This document shows, one piece after another, positions 10,916 to 25,300 of a DNA stretch of 64,000 bases. The notes below the pieces were generated by a model. It had not been told where the DNA came from. It searched no databases and saw nothing but the letters and a program-made list of their open reading frames with translations. The translations under genes and the position numbers were made by a program. How positions within the stretch are numbered: position 1 is the stretch's first letter; each line of letters begins with the position of its first letter. The stretch is from contig CANNZV010000113.1 of NCBI GenBank assembly GCA_947561585.1, forward strand, positions 425,999-489,998. Direction: 5' to 3'. The DNA is from Caprella mutica. Lineage: Eukaryota > Arthropoda > Malacostraca > Amphipoda > Caprellidae.

Positions 10916-12394
10916 TATTCACATATCGATTAAATCTCTCCACATATAAATTTGCTGTAAAGTTACGGTTCGAAGTTTGATATTTTTATAATCAAAGTAG
11001 TTTTTAATTACGTTGAATTTATATTTTGAAAAAAAAAATCTCTTGGATAGATTTTTTTAAAGAAAACGATCAATCGAATAATAATTAATAACCATAAGAT
11101 TAATAGGATGATATAATCTGAAATTCTCTCCATTGTTTTATGAAGCTAATTTTTATGATAAGAATGAAGAAAGTATATTAGAAGTAAGCTTGAATATTAG
11201 GTTAATAAATTTACTATAATTTTTTCTATATTCAGAAATCGCTGTAATTCTGTAATATTGGTTAGAAGATAAAAATAAAATTCAACAATTGAAAATTGTT
11301 TAATTTGCAATATATATTTCATAGAAGGAGTGATAATAAAAAATGAAAATAAAAGATCGAAATTATAAATGAATTAAAAAATGGAGAAAAACTTATATAT
11401 AATTATGCAAAAATAACAACACCAAATTTTGCATTGAATTGTAAAACAAAACAATAAATAATAATTGATTAGGTCTTTTTTTTCAAAGTATTACTGCAAG
11501 TAACCAATATATACAGTTAAAATAATTACCTCTAACTACAGATAGGAATTGATTCATTAATTATACTTTCAAGATATAAATTATTAAGTACCACTCACGT
11601 TAAGCTTAATTATTCGCTAGAAGATTTCTTTACAAACTAAATGCATTAATAATTAGGTAATACATTGTTTTATGTTAATTATTCACAAGCATTTCACACA
11701 TTGTGTGCAGCCATGACGACATTAAGTACAGTGTAAACTTTTGCAACATTCTGCATGACTAACGCAGTAAAATTACATACAGTAGGTAATCATCAGTTAA
11801 ATCTTAACTCTAATTTTAGCATTGTATGTAGTATTTCTTCATAGTATATATAAATTGTGGGTAACTATTTAATAAACTTTTCCATTTGATGTACTGAATA
11901 CGATAGTTATTTCGCGCAGAAAAATAAGTAATAAGCTTTGAAGAGGAGATTTCTTCCTCAGATATTACATACTTGTTGATATATCATATATTATAATGAG
12001 AATCATGTTTCTGAATCACTTCAGAAATAGTACGTACCTATCTCAATCAAAATACCGTGTTACGCACGAATGATATAAATGTACAGATTTATATTGGAAC
12101 ACTAGAAAAAAGAAAGTGTTTATTCTGTAGATCAATATAGGTCAATCTCCCTCAACTATACAAACGCCATGTCAAAATGGAGGTACAATTTGCCGCTTGG
12201 TATTCAAAAATGTTTGGTGGTGCTGTCAAGAACTTCAAACATTTCTTGGGTCCAACAGTCTTTGCAGACTCAATGTGAAAACTTAAAGTGTCAGTGGCAA
12301 CTGCAGGTTAATGTTCATTAAATTTTTGTTGCATAATGATTCTCCCTTTTCGAGGACAACTGTAGCTACTAACCATTAGTTTTAATATTATTTT

Positions 12395-12725
12395 AATTTG
12401 CTTCTGTATTCTGAATATTACCTTCACAAATTGCCTGAAATTTGATGGGACGACTGTTCATAATCAGAAACCATTTGGTTAGATTTTGAGAGGGATCGGG
12501 TAAAAGGTCAAAGTCAAGGACAGTAATATTTCAAAAAGTTTTAAACCAAATTCCTGAAATTGTGCGGGATGATTGGTCATTATCCAGGAACGATTCGATT
12601 AGATTTTAGAAGCGAACGGGTCAAAGGTCCAGGTCCAGATCATTTATAACTCATTGATTATTGGATGATCAAGGTCATTTATTACCGGCGGCGATGTATG
12701 CGCTCTACGAGTGCCCATCATCTAG
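12395..12725 (+). repeat. Dispersed repeat with GCGCTCTACGAGT end, copy B
   Basis: Contains two internal related sub-blocks (GGGACGACTGTTCATAATCAG and GGGATGATTGGTCATTATCC), AGGTC-rich stretches, and ends GGCGGCGATGTATGCGCTCT followed by ACGAGT. Inverted relative to 7940-8175. Confidence 0.55.
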
Positions 12726-12867
12726 TTAATAATGATATAATTCAGGTTAACGAAAGTATGTATTTTGACTATAGTACTCTTACATAAATGGCGGCCTACC
12801 CATGGAAATTAATTTTTCTGATATACGATTTCGCATTTCTATTGATCGACTAATTGAATATTACAAC

Positions 12868-13416
12868 CAGGATACAGTAACATAGGGTATGGTAATCAGC
12901 TGATAGAATCTATAGTTTGACGTGACCACCGGATGACTGGAAATGACGACTCTGACCACACTTTGAAACATGGGAAAACCTACTTAAACTTAGCACTTCT
13001 AAATTTAATTTTTTTCTGATCAATAATACTAACTAGGCATTTTATTAAATTGTATTCCATTATTTTTTTCCTTATTTGTTATTCATAGGAACTACAATTT
13101 AGCAGTTAACTAGCACTACTTTACGCTCCTAGGTAGCATATTTTCAAGACCCTATTTTTTATAGATAAGTTAAAGAAATTTACAATAAAAACGCACCTGA
13201 ATTATATCTATATATTCAACTTTGTGGTTCAATCGCCATTTTCGCTTTTCTTTTGTACGAAACCTTTATAAAATGACTTCTAACTTCTCGATATTAACAT
13301 GCAAATACAAGGAATTATGGGCCGCTCGGTCACAAACAAGGAATGTGTTGTTGTGGTGACGTCATATTTTTGTTTCGTCTGCTAGGTACTATACCCGATT
13401 GTGTTCCTGTACCCTG
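12868..13416. mobile_element. Non-autonomous hAT-type element, copy 1
   Basis: A 549 bp element flanked by a perfect 8 bp target duplication ATTACAAC (12860-12867 and 13417-13424). Ends read inward are CAGGATACAGTAACATAGGG and CAGGGTACAGGAACACAATC, an imperfect terminal inverted repeat. The 8 bp duplication and CAGG ends fit the hAT superfamily. No transposase inside. A second, closely similar copy is at 27085-27630. Confidence 0.85.
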
Positions 13417-13854
13417 ATTACAACTGCAAGAAGTCTGTAACTTGTATAAATTTGGCTAATGTTCTGCATCTTTTATGACGTAGCGTACAAAGTACATAAG
13501 CAATACTTACCAACTGATCGACTGCCCTCTGTATAGGTACTACACAACGATCAATACTTCTTCAAAAAATTATGTATTTTATTTAAATTTTAGCCCTAAA
13601 ACAAGTAAAAGAGTACAAATAAATAAATAAAGGATTTAGAATCTCACAAATGTCTAAAAAAATATTAGATCTATTCAAGAGGAAACGAAGTGGCTACTGA
13701 AAAAGTAATATTTCTCTGGAAATACCTTAGTATTTAATGAATTACTAATAGATAAGCATGAATATAGCTTTTATAATGTGTATTGTAATTGGTAGGTAGG
13801 ACAATACAGTACAACAAAATTTTATGTTTGAGGTCCCTTTCAAGCAACTATTTT

Positions 13855-14425
13855 AATTGTCTTATTCAACGAGGCTAATGTTTCTTATCATTTTGCTACA
13901 AACCGCATCGAATTTGATCGCATATTTTAAATTTTATATGCTTTTAAAGATTTTTATAATCCAAAGTCTACAAAATCTACTTTACTTCCGACTTTCTAAT
14001 TTTCAGTCTGAAAAGAAGAATGTACACCATTTGTTTTGATTGTCAACTAGGAATTAGGTTTAAATAAATCCATTTAATATTCGTATAAAGGTATTAAATT
14101 GAATGAACTTATAATAGAAACATTTATATACTTTAGGAAACAATTAATATTTAAAATAAAGACCAAAACTGCATGGTTTGCTTATAAAATTCAAATTTGT
14201 GATCAAAACAAAGAGTGTACAATCTTCTTCTTGAGCATCAGATTTGTGATTCGCTCAATTGTTATTCACAGAGTATTAAAAAAACTTTAAAAACATATTA
14301 TAAAATATATACTGAACCGAATTGTATGCAGTTTGCAGAATAATGATCCTACACCTTAGTTCTATAATATTATGTTATAAACTCATTTTTTCCCCTGAGT
14401 CTGGAGAGGACCTTTAAAACTTGCT
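13855..14425 (+). repeat. Direct repeat, copy 2
   Basis: Collinear, diverged copy of 10345-10915. Same landmarks, including GAGGCTAATGTTTCTTATCA and TCTGGAGAGGACC. No coding potential. Confidence 0.65.
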
Positions 14426-15359
14426 TCTGTATTCGGGTTTTGTCTTGATATGTTTCTTCATTTTTGACTACTTAACTAGACTAGTTGACAATTTGATTAG
14501 TAAATTGAATATACTTAGTCTTTAAGCAGGTATATAGCAAACATTGGGACGAAATTAGAAAAGAAAGAAGGTGCATATTCCAGGTTTTTGATGATATTGC
14601 AATCTATTTTTTTTTTTCTCATATACATTTCTCAATTACGAAATGAGGAGAATTTTTACTCTTAAAGCCGCTTTTTCAGGAAAAATGAAAAAGGTTATTA
14701 TTTTATTAGATACATATTTTATTCAATAGTTACTTTGATTAGTAAATCAGAGTTAGTTATAGTGAAAATACTGTCTGTAATACATTCAATTTGAAATTTT
14801 CATAATTTAATGCAATTAGGTACCTAGTTGGTATTTAAATAGACGACCTGAAACATTGCTACGTACCTAGTTACCTATTATCTATATAGGCTGTAACTAG
14901 CTAGTTGCAACTTAGCAGGTGAGTTCCCTTTGCCCTAATGCCCTTAAAAATGTTTAATATTTTTCTAATAGTCCCCTGTATTCCTTAGAGAATTTGGCCT
15001 TAATTTAGAAATTTGAGAATCTCCTTTCCTTTGTTAATATTAATTTACCTTTGCAGGCTTTGTTTACTTAACCTGTTAACCAGACCACACTTTTAAAAGT
15101 AAAAAGTGGTCTTTTCTGATGAATTAATTACTCTGTTGCTGTTGGAGTTTTAACAAACCTTAAAATACAGTAATAAATTAATTGGAACTGTGTAAGGTCA
15201 ACCGGTCATCTTGTCAAGCAGGTACCTAGTCAGGCACCTAAATTGCGGCACACCCACTCAACTCTTGAAAACGAAAAGTACAGCAGGATTTGTGGATTAA
15301 TCATGTGCCCAAATCCTATTTAATTCCTATGTTCCCATGTTATTTGCTGTGCCCCAAGT
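14426..15359. other. AT-rich non-coding stretch
   Basis: No gene or clear repeat recognised, apart from a short near-palindromic stretch around 15085-15115 (CCACACTTTTAAAAGTAAAA followed by AGTGG). Confidence 0.4.
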
Positions 15360-17650
15360 AAAATAGTATGTCTTATAAACTCACCATTTGTCTCTCCAGC
15401 TCTCTCCAAAATTCAACAAATTCTCTCCAAAATGATCAAATTATCATTAATTCTCCAGTCTGCAGAAACTGGTTTAGTGTTCGTAGAGATCTCTTAATCT
15501 GTTCGTAGCAAAATTAATGTAAATATAGGAATTAATTCAGAAGTGTTCGTAGCAAAATTAATGTAAATATAGGAATTAATTCAAAATTGTTCGGAGAGAA
15601 TATCCCAAATATCTCACATATTCTGCAGACTGGTTAATTCTCTCCAAAATAACATTGTAGCATAGGAGAAAAATAGATAAAACTCGCCATTTGCAATTGA
15701 AGGGCTCAAAATAACTGTCACAAACTCGCCAATAAAATGGCGAGTTTGGACATGCTTTATTACTTGGGCTGTGCCCAAATTCCAATTTCTGTAAAAAATC
15801 CTGGGTCTGCGGTCTGCCTCCGAGTGTCCGTCTGACGGTCTGACCATCTGAGGAGACCTTCTTTTCAGACTGGCGGCACACTAACTAACTGTGGCCTCTA
15901 ACAATAGAAACATCATAGCTTCATTTAGACTGTAGAATCAGAATGTGATGAATGATTTTCATCTACCTAGACTGTAGAATGTGATGAATTTGTCATTGAT
16001 AAACAGCATTTTCAGATTTTTCTCTCTGTAGTTATCAATTTATCATGTCATTGTGTCAACTAAAACAGTGATTAATTATCTTCTACTTAGCAAGAAATAT
16101 TATCCAATAAGAATCTTGTTGAAACTATAAATATCCAGTCTGCAGAATATGGGAGACCAAGTAAAATAGTATGTTTCCAGTCTGCAGAATATGGAACATT
16201 TTTCCAAGACTCTCTGCGGGAGTTTTTGATTGAATTTTTAGAAATTTGAGATCTCTGCGGATGATCTTGAATTAATTCCTATGTTACCATTAATTTAGCT
16301 GCGGGAGATTTTAAATTAATTCCTATGTTACCATTAATTTAGCTGCACTGCTGCAGGAGATTCTGAATCTGCTACTGTGAGACTGAGTCAGAGAGTAACT
16401 GTCTCTCAAATTAAAATCTCTGTGCCAGTATGAAAAGAAGGTCTCCTCAGACCGTCAGACCCCAGAGTGGATTCTGGAATAATAACTCATTTCAGATTGA
16501 CTAGTAACTCTGTTAGGAATTTAGAATGAACAAAAATTACTCATTTTAACCCTGAAAAATGCAGAAATTAGTAAATTATTTTATAAATTTCAACTCCGCA
16601 GTGAAAACTAATGTAAAATAAGTCATTTAAGCTTCACAATTAGGCTTGTTGTGATGATAAACATCACTGATAGGAATGCATGAAGTTAGGAGTAACTCTG
16701 TTAGAATTTATGTTTTCCAGTCTGCAGACCCAGGATTTTATTACTGAAATTGGGTTTTGGGCTCAACAAATAACATGGGAACATACTAACATAAGAATTA
16801 TATAGGACTTGGGCGCAGGATTAATCCACCAATCCTGCTGTACTTTTCAGACTGGTCTCTGCGGGAGAAGAGACACATTCTGCAGACTGGGACTATGTCT
16901 CATAAACTCGCCATTTGTCTCTCCAGCTTTCTCCAAAATTCAACAAATTCTCTCCAAAATGATCTAATTTTCATATATTCTCTCCTAAATAACATTGTAG
17001 CATAGGAGAAAAATAGATAAAACTCGCTATTTGCATTTGAAGGGCTCAAAATAACTGTCACAAACTCGCCATTAAAATGGCGAGTTTGGACATGCTTTAT
17101 TACTTGGATAGGAGATATTTGGAATATTCTCTCGGAACAATTTTGAATTAATTCCTATATATATATATATATTAATTTTGCTACGAACACTTCTGAATTA
17201 ATCCTTTTATTTACATTATTTTGCTACGGACAGAATAAGAGATCTCTACAAACACATTACCAGATTCTGCAGACTGGATAAATATCAAAAATTATTATTA
17301 AAGTGTACCAGACTGTATTTCATAGCAAATTCCACTGACTTGTTGGTGGAATTTTTTTTCATTGAAAATAATATTCTGACAAAGTGGGTGGATATTTAGC
17401 TATTTATTCATATGTTAGTATAATGTTACCACCAGTTAATAAAGCATGTCCAAACTCGCCATTTTAATTGCGAGTTTGTGACAGTTATTTTGAGCCCTTT
17501 CATTGCAAATGGCGAGAAATATCTAATTTTCTCCTATGCTACAATGTTATTTTGGAGAGAATTTATGATTATTTGATCATTTTGGAGAGAATTTTAGTGA
17601 ATTTTAAAACGAGATGGAGAGATAAATGGAGAGTTTATAAGACATACTCT
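15360..17650. repeat. Mosaic of shuffled repeat modules punctuated by CCAGTCTGCAGA
   Basis: At least four short modules recur in both orientations: TTCGTAGCAAAATTAATGTA, CTCTCCAAAATGATC, GGCGAGTTTGGACATGCTTT and CCCAGGATTTT...GAAATTGG. Seven perfect copies of a 12-mer punctuate the region: CCAGTCTGCAGA at 15455, 16135, 16177 and 16717, and its reverse complement at 15622, 16879 and 17266. About 16890-17106 and 17440-17650 are inverted copies of one another around a ~330 bp centre. No coding potential. Probably nested or recombined non-autonomous elements. Confidence 0.65.
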
Positions 17651-17743
17651 TTTACTTGGTGTTACCCAGATTGCATTAGTTGTTATCTAAGAGCCGCCAT
17701 TTCACCAACAGGTTATTTGAAGATCCGTGGGGATATCATATCT

Positions 17744-18288
17744 GAGCCGTGGGATAAAAAATGCGAGCCGTGGGATAAAAAATGCGAGCCGTGGGATAAA
17801 AAATGCAAGCCGTGGGATACAAAATGCGAGCCGTGGGATAAAAAATGCGAGCCGTGGGATAAAAAATGCGAGCCGTGGGATAAAAAATGCGAGCCGTGGG
17901 ATAAAAAATGCGAGCCGTGGGATAAAAAATGCGAGCCGTGGGATAAAAAATGCGAGCCGTGGGATAAAAAATGCGAGCCGTGGGATAAAAAATGCGAGCC
18001 GTGGGATAAAAAATGCGAGCCGTGGGATAAAAAATGCGAGCCGTGGGATAAAAAATGCGAGCCGTGGGATAAAAAATGCGAGCCGTGGGATAAAAAATGC
18101 GAGCCGTGGGATAAAAAATGCGAGCCGTGGGATAAGAACTACAAGCAATGGGATAAGAACTACAAGCAATGGGATAAGAACTACAAGCAATGGGATAAGA
18201 ACTACAAGCAATGGGATAAGAACTACAAGCAATGGGATAAGAACTACAAGCAATGGGATAAGAACTACAAGCAATGGGATATAAAGTG
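17744..18288 (+). repeat. 21 bp tandem array in two blocks
   Basis: About 18-19 units of GAGCCGTGGGATAAAAAATGC switch at about 18131 to seven units of a related 21-mer, AAGCAATGGGATAAGAACTAC. Because 21 is a multiple of three, several frames stay open on both strands (for example CEPWDKK heptads), but no start context, splice sites or family support a gene. It abuts the inverted mosaic module ending near 17650. Confidence 0.95.
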
Positions 18289-19333
18289 AGCCGTGGTGGA
18301 AGGAGCAATTACTACCTAGATTTAGTTACTTATTAACAGACCGGGAATATTTGATCAAGTGAAAATTCACATTTGATGAGCCGCAAAGTTTTGAAACTCT
18401 ATATTAATGTCTTTTAGAAGACCGTGAGTTTCGAAAAAAATTCTCAAAGAATGCAATCTGGCCCAGTCAGTCTCCAGATATTTTATTTTGGGAGCAATTT
18501 CTCTCCAAGGATAGTTGAAATTCTCTTGAATATGGACAATATTCTCAAAAAACTTTCCACTAATTACATGTAAACATAGGAATTAATTAGGAAATTGTTG
18601 CCAGGTCTGGATAATTCAGAAGACCAATTTCAAGACCTCAACAGTCACTGGGTGAACTTCACAAATTCACCCACCTTTTGCAGACTGGGTTGCTTATTTT
18701 AGCATCAGTCATGCTATCGACCAATTCACAATTATAATCATACTGTAAATAATTAAACTAGCTGTAGTGCTTTTTTCATTTTATGAGATATTAAGTATTA
18801 ACATATCTTTTCCCTTTTCTACTATGCTTCTTTATGGAATATAAAAGTAAGTATATTTCATGAACCGTGATTTCATTGTAGCTTGTGTAAATTTTATTAG
18901 ATTCATTTTCAAAGCTACTCTTGATATTACACTAAGCATTTCTGTTTTTTTTTTCTGTCAATTATTTTTAGCATGGTATTTAACTTGTCATTATCCATTG
19001 CACTTTGGTTTTTCAAAGCATTTTTTAGTAATTTTGTTTGGTCATTTTTAATTGTATATATTAGAGTTATTGATTTGATAAATATCTCAAATTATACAGT
19101 AATTAGATATTTGTACTTGCTAGTAACTATATTTGAGTAACTTTCTAGCTTATTGTTACTATGATTCTATTTCTTCAGTAATAATTATTGTCTCATTGCT
19201 ATGGATTTTTTCTTTTCTTTTTACTAATGCTCTAGTTAGTAGATAAATACTACTCTAGTCTTGAATCTACTTAAATTTATTAAATTATTATTCCACTTTT
19301 TTATTGTAATTAATTTCCATATATGTTTCAGAT
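18289..19333. other. Non-coding sequence before the first BRD7/9 exon
   Basis: Unique AT-rich sequence with a near-copy of the CAGACTGG motif at about 18680. The first recognisable BRD7/9 exon starts at 19332 after a TTTCAG acceptor. An earlier exon, if any, was not found here. Confidence 0.4.
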
Positions 19334-22300
19334 ATGGAGAAGAAAGGTCTGAAGCTGAAGCTGAAATTAGGGTCTACTCCTGAGCCACCTCTGGAGATGG
19401 AGACAGCATTTGGAGTGTCAGTCTCAGATGAAGAGGAGGTGAGTGGAGCCTAATGGTAGATGGAGTAGATACCATTAGGTGAGTGGAGTCTAATGGTAGC
19501 TAGATGGAGTAGATACCATTAGGTGAGTGGAGTCTAAGGTAGATGGAGTAGATACCATTAGGTGAGTGGAGTCTAATGGTAGATGGAGTAGATATCATTA
19601 GGTGAGTGGAGTCTAATGGTAGATGGAGTAGATACCATTAGGTGAGTGGAGTCTAATGGTAGATGGAGTAGATACCATTAGGTGAGTGGAGTCTAATGGT
19701 AGATGGAGTAGATACCATTAGGTGAGTGGAGTCTAATGGTAGATGGAGTAGATACCATTAGGTGAGTGGAGTCTAATGGTAGATGGAGTAGATACCATTA
19801 GGTGAGTGGAGTATAATGGTAGATGGAGTAGATACCATTAGGTGAGTGGAGTCTAATGGTAGATGGAGTAGATACCATTAGGTGAGTGGAGCCTAATGGT
19901 AGATGGAGTTGGTACCATTAGGTGAGTGGAGCCTAATGGTAGATGGAGTAGGTACCATTAGGTGAGAGGAGTCTAATGGTAGATGCAGTAGATACCATTA
20001 GGTGAGTGGAGTCTAATGGTAGATGGAGTAGATACCATTAGATGTGTGGAGTCTAATGGTAGAAGCAGTAGATACCATTAGGTGAGTGGAGTCTAATGGT
20101 AGATGGAGTAGATACCATTAGGTGAGTGGAGCCTAATGGTAGATGGAGTTGGTACCATTAGGTGAGTGGAGCCTAATGGTAGATGGAGTAGATACCATTA
20201 GGTGAGTGGAGTCTAATGGTAGATGGAGTAGATACCATTAGATGTGTGGAGTCTAATGGTAGATGCAGTAGATACCATTAGGTGAGTGGAGCCTAATGGT
20301 AGATGGAGTTGGTACCATTAGGTGAGTGCCCCCCCGAGTGGGCAACATTGACGTTGTGGGGGGGCTTGAGTGCACCAAGGAAGTGAGGAGCTGTGCCAGT
20401 GGGGTGACCTGGTCACCCCGGAAGATCCAATCATGCTGGAGAGGTCCTCACGGAGGAGCCAGACTAATAGCCTACGCAGACTGACAATAAGATCACCGAT
20501 CCAGGAAAACCCACTGAGGAAGGCAACCTCACCAAAAATCCCCTCTGATACAGGCTAAGATCAAACCATGACAAGTACAACCAAGGCCATGGCCCCCAGT
20601 CCCGGGCAGCCCCTCCAGTCGTCGCTGAGTGGGGGGCAAGGGGGTGCTAAGAATCTCCCGGTCCAACCAAGCGACACCCTGACAACAAACGACACTGCAC
20701 CTGGATACGAATATGGAACTACTCTACAACACAATCACCTTGATAACTCTGAAAATCTGGACGAACCTATTGATCACGATTTGGGCTTGAACATGAACAT
20801 CACTAAAAGTGACTCTCCTGAAAATAGAAACTCAACAGAAACCACTTCTACAACAAAACCACCAAAACCCTCGTCAAATAATAGAGCAATATCCTACTCA
20901 AATGCAGTTAACTCATCAGAAACTAATAAAACTCAATTAAATAATAACAACAAACACGTCACGTTAACTTCAGGTTCCAGAGAAGACAGAAAAGCAGATC
21001 TAGAAGTGCAACCTGCCTCATTCTACAGCACCGATCATCACCCAAAATTTTACACAATTACCTTCCCAGGGCTAGACATTAGCCGAGACCTAAACATTTT
21101 TGAAATAGAACAAGACATCACAAAGAAAATTGGAAACCTCATACGCATAGAAAAGCAATCAAGAACATCTCTTCTGGTTGAAACCTCTTCCAAATCTCAG
21201 TCTACAAATATTGAAAAACTAAAAACCCTTGCTGAACATCATGTAACAACTGCATTAGATCCTATCCTAAGCTTCACAAAAGGCATAGTAAAAAGTAAAA
21301 CCATGACCTATCTATCTGAAGAAGATTTAAAACGCAGACTGTCCAACCAAGGAGTAACTGAAATAACTCGTCTCAAATCAACAAATGATAACAGGGCAGA
21401 ATCATATACATTTTTACTCACTTTCAAAAGTTCATCACTACCAGCTCTCATCAGACTAAACCAGTGGCACTGTGAATTGGTAGAAGAGTACTATCCTTCT
21501 CCAATGAGGTGCAAAAGATGTCAAAAACTTGGCCATACAAGGAACCAATGCAGAAGTACAGAGTTGACCTGTGAAACATGCTCAAAAATCCACAAAGATG
21601 AAGAAACCTGCACAAATGAAAAGATATGTGTCAACTGTGGAGGTGGACATAAAGCTTCCTCAAATAGTTGCCCACACTACCTACTCAGAAAAGAAATCCT
21701 CAAAGTACAATCTACAGAAAAAATATCTTTCAGACATGCTAAAGCAAAAGTCAGGATATCTTATGCAAAACAAAATAAAAAATACAATTTTGACAACTTC
21801 TCTAAGCAAAACGAGAAACCTCCACCAACCACAAGAGAAAATGAATCCATCAACAATTTCGAGCCAGAACAAATACCACAGACTGAAAATCATACACCCA
21901 GTTCACCTCAAAAAGATGAAAACAACAATATAGAAAACAACCCTGGACCTCAAAAGAATCAAACTAAACCTACAACCAAAATTACAGAACTTACAAGATC
22001 TCAAGATAAAACTGCCCAACCCTCAACTTCAAGTTTGAGGGCAAGTCAAGGAGAAGAAGGTGAAACGGGGTGGAGAAAGTGTGGGAAAGGGAGAGGAATG
22101 GGGGAGAGTGCGGAGAGCAGGAGTGGGACTGTTAGACGGATAAGATCCTTGTCTGTCTCAAAGATGACGGGAGCGTTCGCAGCAATTGCTGGTTATGACG
22201 ACATGGATCAGGAGTCTGGCAACGCAAAGAGGCTAAGAAACCCATCCGATGACCAAACTCCAAACAATAGAGCACGCCCGAAATTATCTAAAATAGACGA

Positions 22301-25300
22301 CAAATCTAGCCCAATAACTCACAACCAGAAACTCCCACCAGACCCATTTGGCAACTTAATAACCTTATAATAACCATGCACTCTGATACAATAATGCAAT
22401 GGAATATGAGATCTTACAGAACATCGTTCACTGATCTCAAAATACTACTTCACAAATACACTCCTCTCTGTATCTGTCTCCAAGAAACCATGATGTCCAA
22501 TAGTGTTCCAAATCCCCCATCCCATTATTCTATAGTACACAGTGCCCCTGTCCGTCAGGATGGTCACGAGAGAGGAGCTGCTATCCTCATCCATAAGAGG
22601 ATACAATACGAAAATATCCCACTCCAGACAACTCTACAAGCAGTTGCCATCAAACTTTACCTGAATAGATCATATACCATTTGCAGTGTCTACCTCCCAC
22701 ATCACCAAATAGAGCAACAAGAAATAGAAAACCTCATCAACCAACTACCACAACCAATAATTCTGATAGGAGATATAAATGCAAAAAGCCCCATCTGGGG
22801 TGGCAACGATACGGACCCAAGGGGACGAATGTTTGAAAACATTCTGCTCAATTATCCAATTTCCACTTTAAACGATGGATCTCCTACTCACCATCATATT
22901 CAAACTAATTCTTTAACAGCAATAGATATAGCCATCTGTTCATCCCAATGCTACGATCTTCTGAATTTCAAAGTTTTAGAAAGTACTCTCTCTAGCGACC
23001 ATTACCCTATACAATTGACATTCATTAATGCCCCTATCATCCTGAATAGTAACCCAAGATATAAAACTCAAAATGCAGATTGGCTACTTTTCAATAACCT
23101 CACCAATACAAATTTCAATATAAACGAAGACTCAATAGATGAAGCACTTAACAGGATAACAAATTGTATAATTGATGCAGCAGACCACAGCATCCCCAAA
23201 ACAACAGGCAATCTAACCAAACCACCAGTACCTTGGTGGAATGAAGAATGCAGACTGGCGAAGCGGGAGAGGGTCAGAGCTGAGAAGGCTTTCCGAAACA
23301 ATCCTACATTACACAATAAAATCAGATACAATAGAGCAAAAGCTAATTCAAGATCTACCATGAAGAAAAATCAAAAGCAATCATTTCAAAACTACATCCA
23401 ATCAATAAACCAAAATTGCTCTCTCCACAAAATCTGGAAAAAAGTTAGAAAAATAGAAGGAAAATTTTCCCCATCTCCACATCCAGTTTTACAAGATAGG
23501 CAAGGCAATCTTCAAAGCTCCCCAGAAGCTACCACCGAAATACTGGCAAATCATTTTGCTGATGTATCAAACCCTGACAACTTCGAACCTCAATTTAAAA
23601 ACTACAAACGTCAACAAGAGCTCCGTCAAATCAACTTTAATACGTCCACAAACCATCCTTACAACAATCCAATATCTGAAACTGAACTGATACATACATT
23701 AGCTGATACACATGAATCAAGCCCAGGAGAAGACGGCATCACTTTCAACATGATAAAGCACGTTCATCCTACACTAAAATCAATAATCCTCCAATTCTTC
23801 AACATGGTATTCCTAAGAAGTCTTTTTCCTTTAATATGGCGCACAGCAATTATCATTCCAATAGCTAAACCCAATAAAGACCATAAAAAACCAGAAAATT
23901 ATAGACCCATCTCTCTCACATCAACTCTTTGCAAACTCCTGGAAAAAATTATCAACCACAGGCTGATGTGGTTGCTAGAATCCGGTGGCCACATCGCAAA
24001 ATGCCAATCTGGTTTTCGAAAAAATAGAAGCACAACAGACCATCTAATCCAACTGGAAACCCACCTAAGACGAGCACTTGATAATAAAACTCACACAATA
24101 GCAGTTTTCTTCGACATTCAAAAAGCTTACGATACGGCATGGAGACGCGGAGTGTTGAAGAGTCTACATGACACAGGATTACGAGGCCCACTACCCAAAT
24201 TCATCAAAAATTTCCTAACTAACAGATCAATAAAAGTAAGGATCGGCACAACTCTATCTAACTCAATTCCGGTTCAAGAAGGCATCCCCCAAGGCAGTGT
24301 ACTAAGCTGCACACTCTTTCTAATAGCCATCAACTCCATAGCTTCTGCAGTACCAAACACAGTTGAATCTCTTCTATATGTCGATGATTTCACAATATAC
24401 ACATCAGGATACAATACGCAAAGCATTGAACGCAGACTCCAAATTGCAATAAATTCCCTCACCAAATGGAGCGCAAAATCAGGATTCCAATTTTCTCCAG
24501 CAAAAACAACATCCTTACATGTTTGCAGAAAACATCACTGCCGCAAACTAGCCCCAAACCTCACCATTAAAGGAAATCCAATCGAATGCGCCAGCTCCGT
24601 TCGATTTCTTGGATTAACCATAGACAATAGCCTCACCTGGAAACAGCATATTAAAAACACCAAACTCAAATGCCAGAAAACTCTCAATCTATTCAAGAAA
24701 CTCTCCCACACCAAATATGGATCTGACAGCACAACCCTAATAAGATTATATACCATGCTCCTCAAACCCATTGTTGAATATGGTATTGAAGCATTCTCAT
24801 CAGCAGCAGACTCCTACATCAAATCTCTAACTCCAATTCAAAACTGTGCTCTCCGAATAGCAACTGGTGCTTTCAGAACTTCTCCTATTGACAGTCTTCA
24901 TGCAATCAGTTCAGTACCTCCTCAGCAATATGCATCGCATCTAAAACACCTCAACTACTACCTCAGACTCATTGTCAACCCTAGCCATCCTCTTCATACC
25001 GCCGTCATTGACCAAGATAATCTCAACCCCGATACAATAATTGAAAACTTCCCTAACAGAAGCTTCATGAAAAGAGCACACAATTTGCACCTCACCTACA
25101 ATCTCAACAGCTCACGCATTCTCTCCGAGGCTATACCGAACCTCCCATTATGGCAAGCCAAACTCTCAATATGTCCCGACCTATTAGAAACACCGAAACA
25201 AGACCTAACTGACTCTCAACTAAAAAATGTGTTTAATCGTCATTCCAGATATCATATAAACACTCTGAGAATCTTCACAGATGGATCCAAAACTGCTGAC

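Noticed and set aside
15576..15881. 101-codon minus-strand frame
   Set aside because: Lies inside the mosaic repeat region; parts recur elsewhere as non-coding modules.
17468..18308. Long open frames on both strands (CEPWDKK, ARIFYPT and similar repeats)
   Set aside because: A 21 bp unit without stops keeps frames open automatically; no start context, splice sites or family support.
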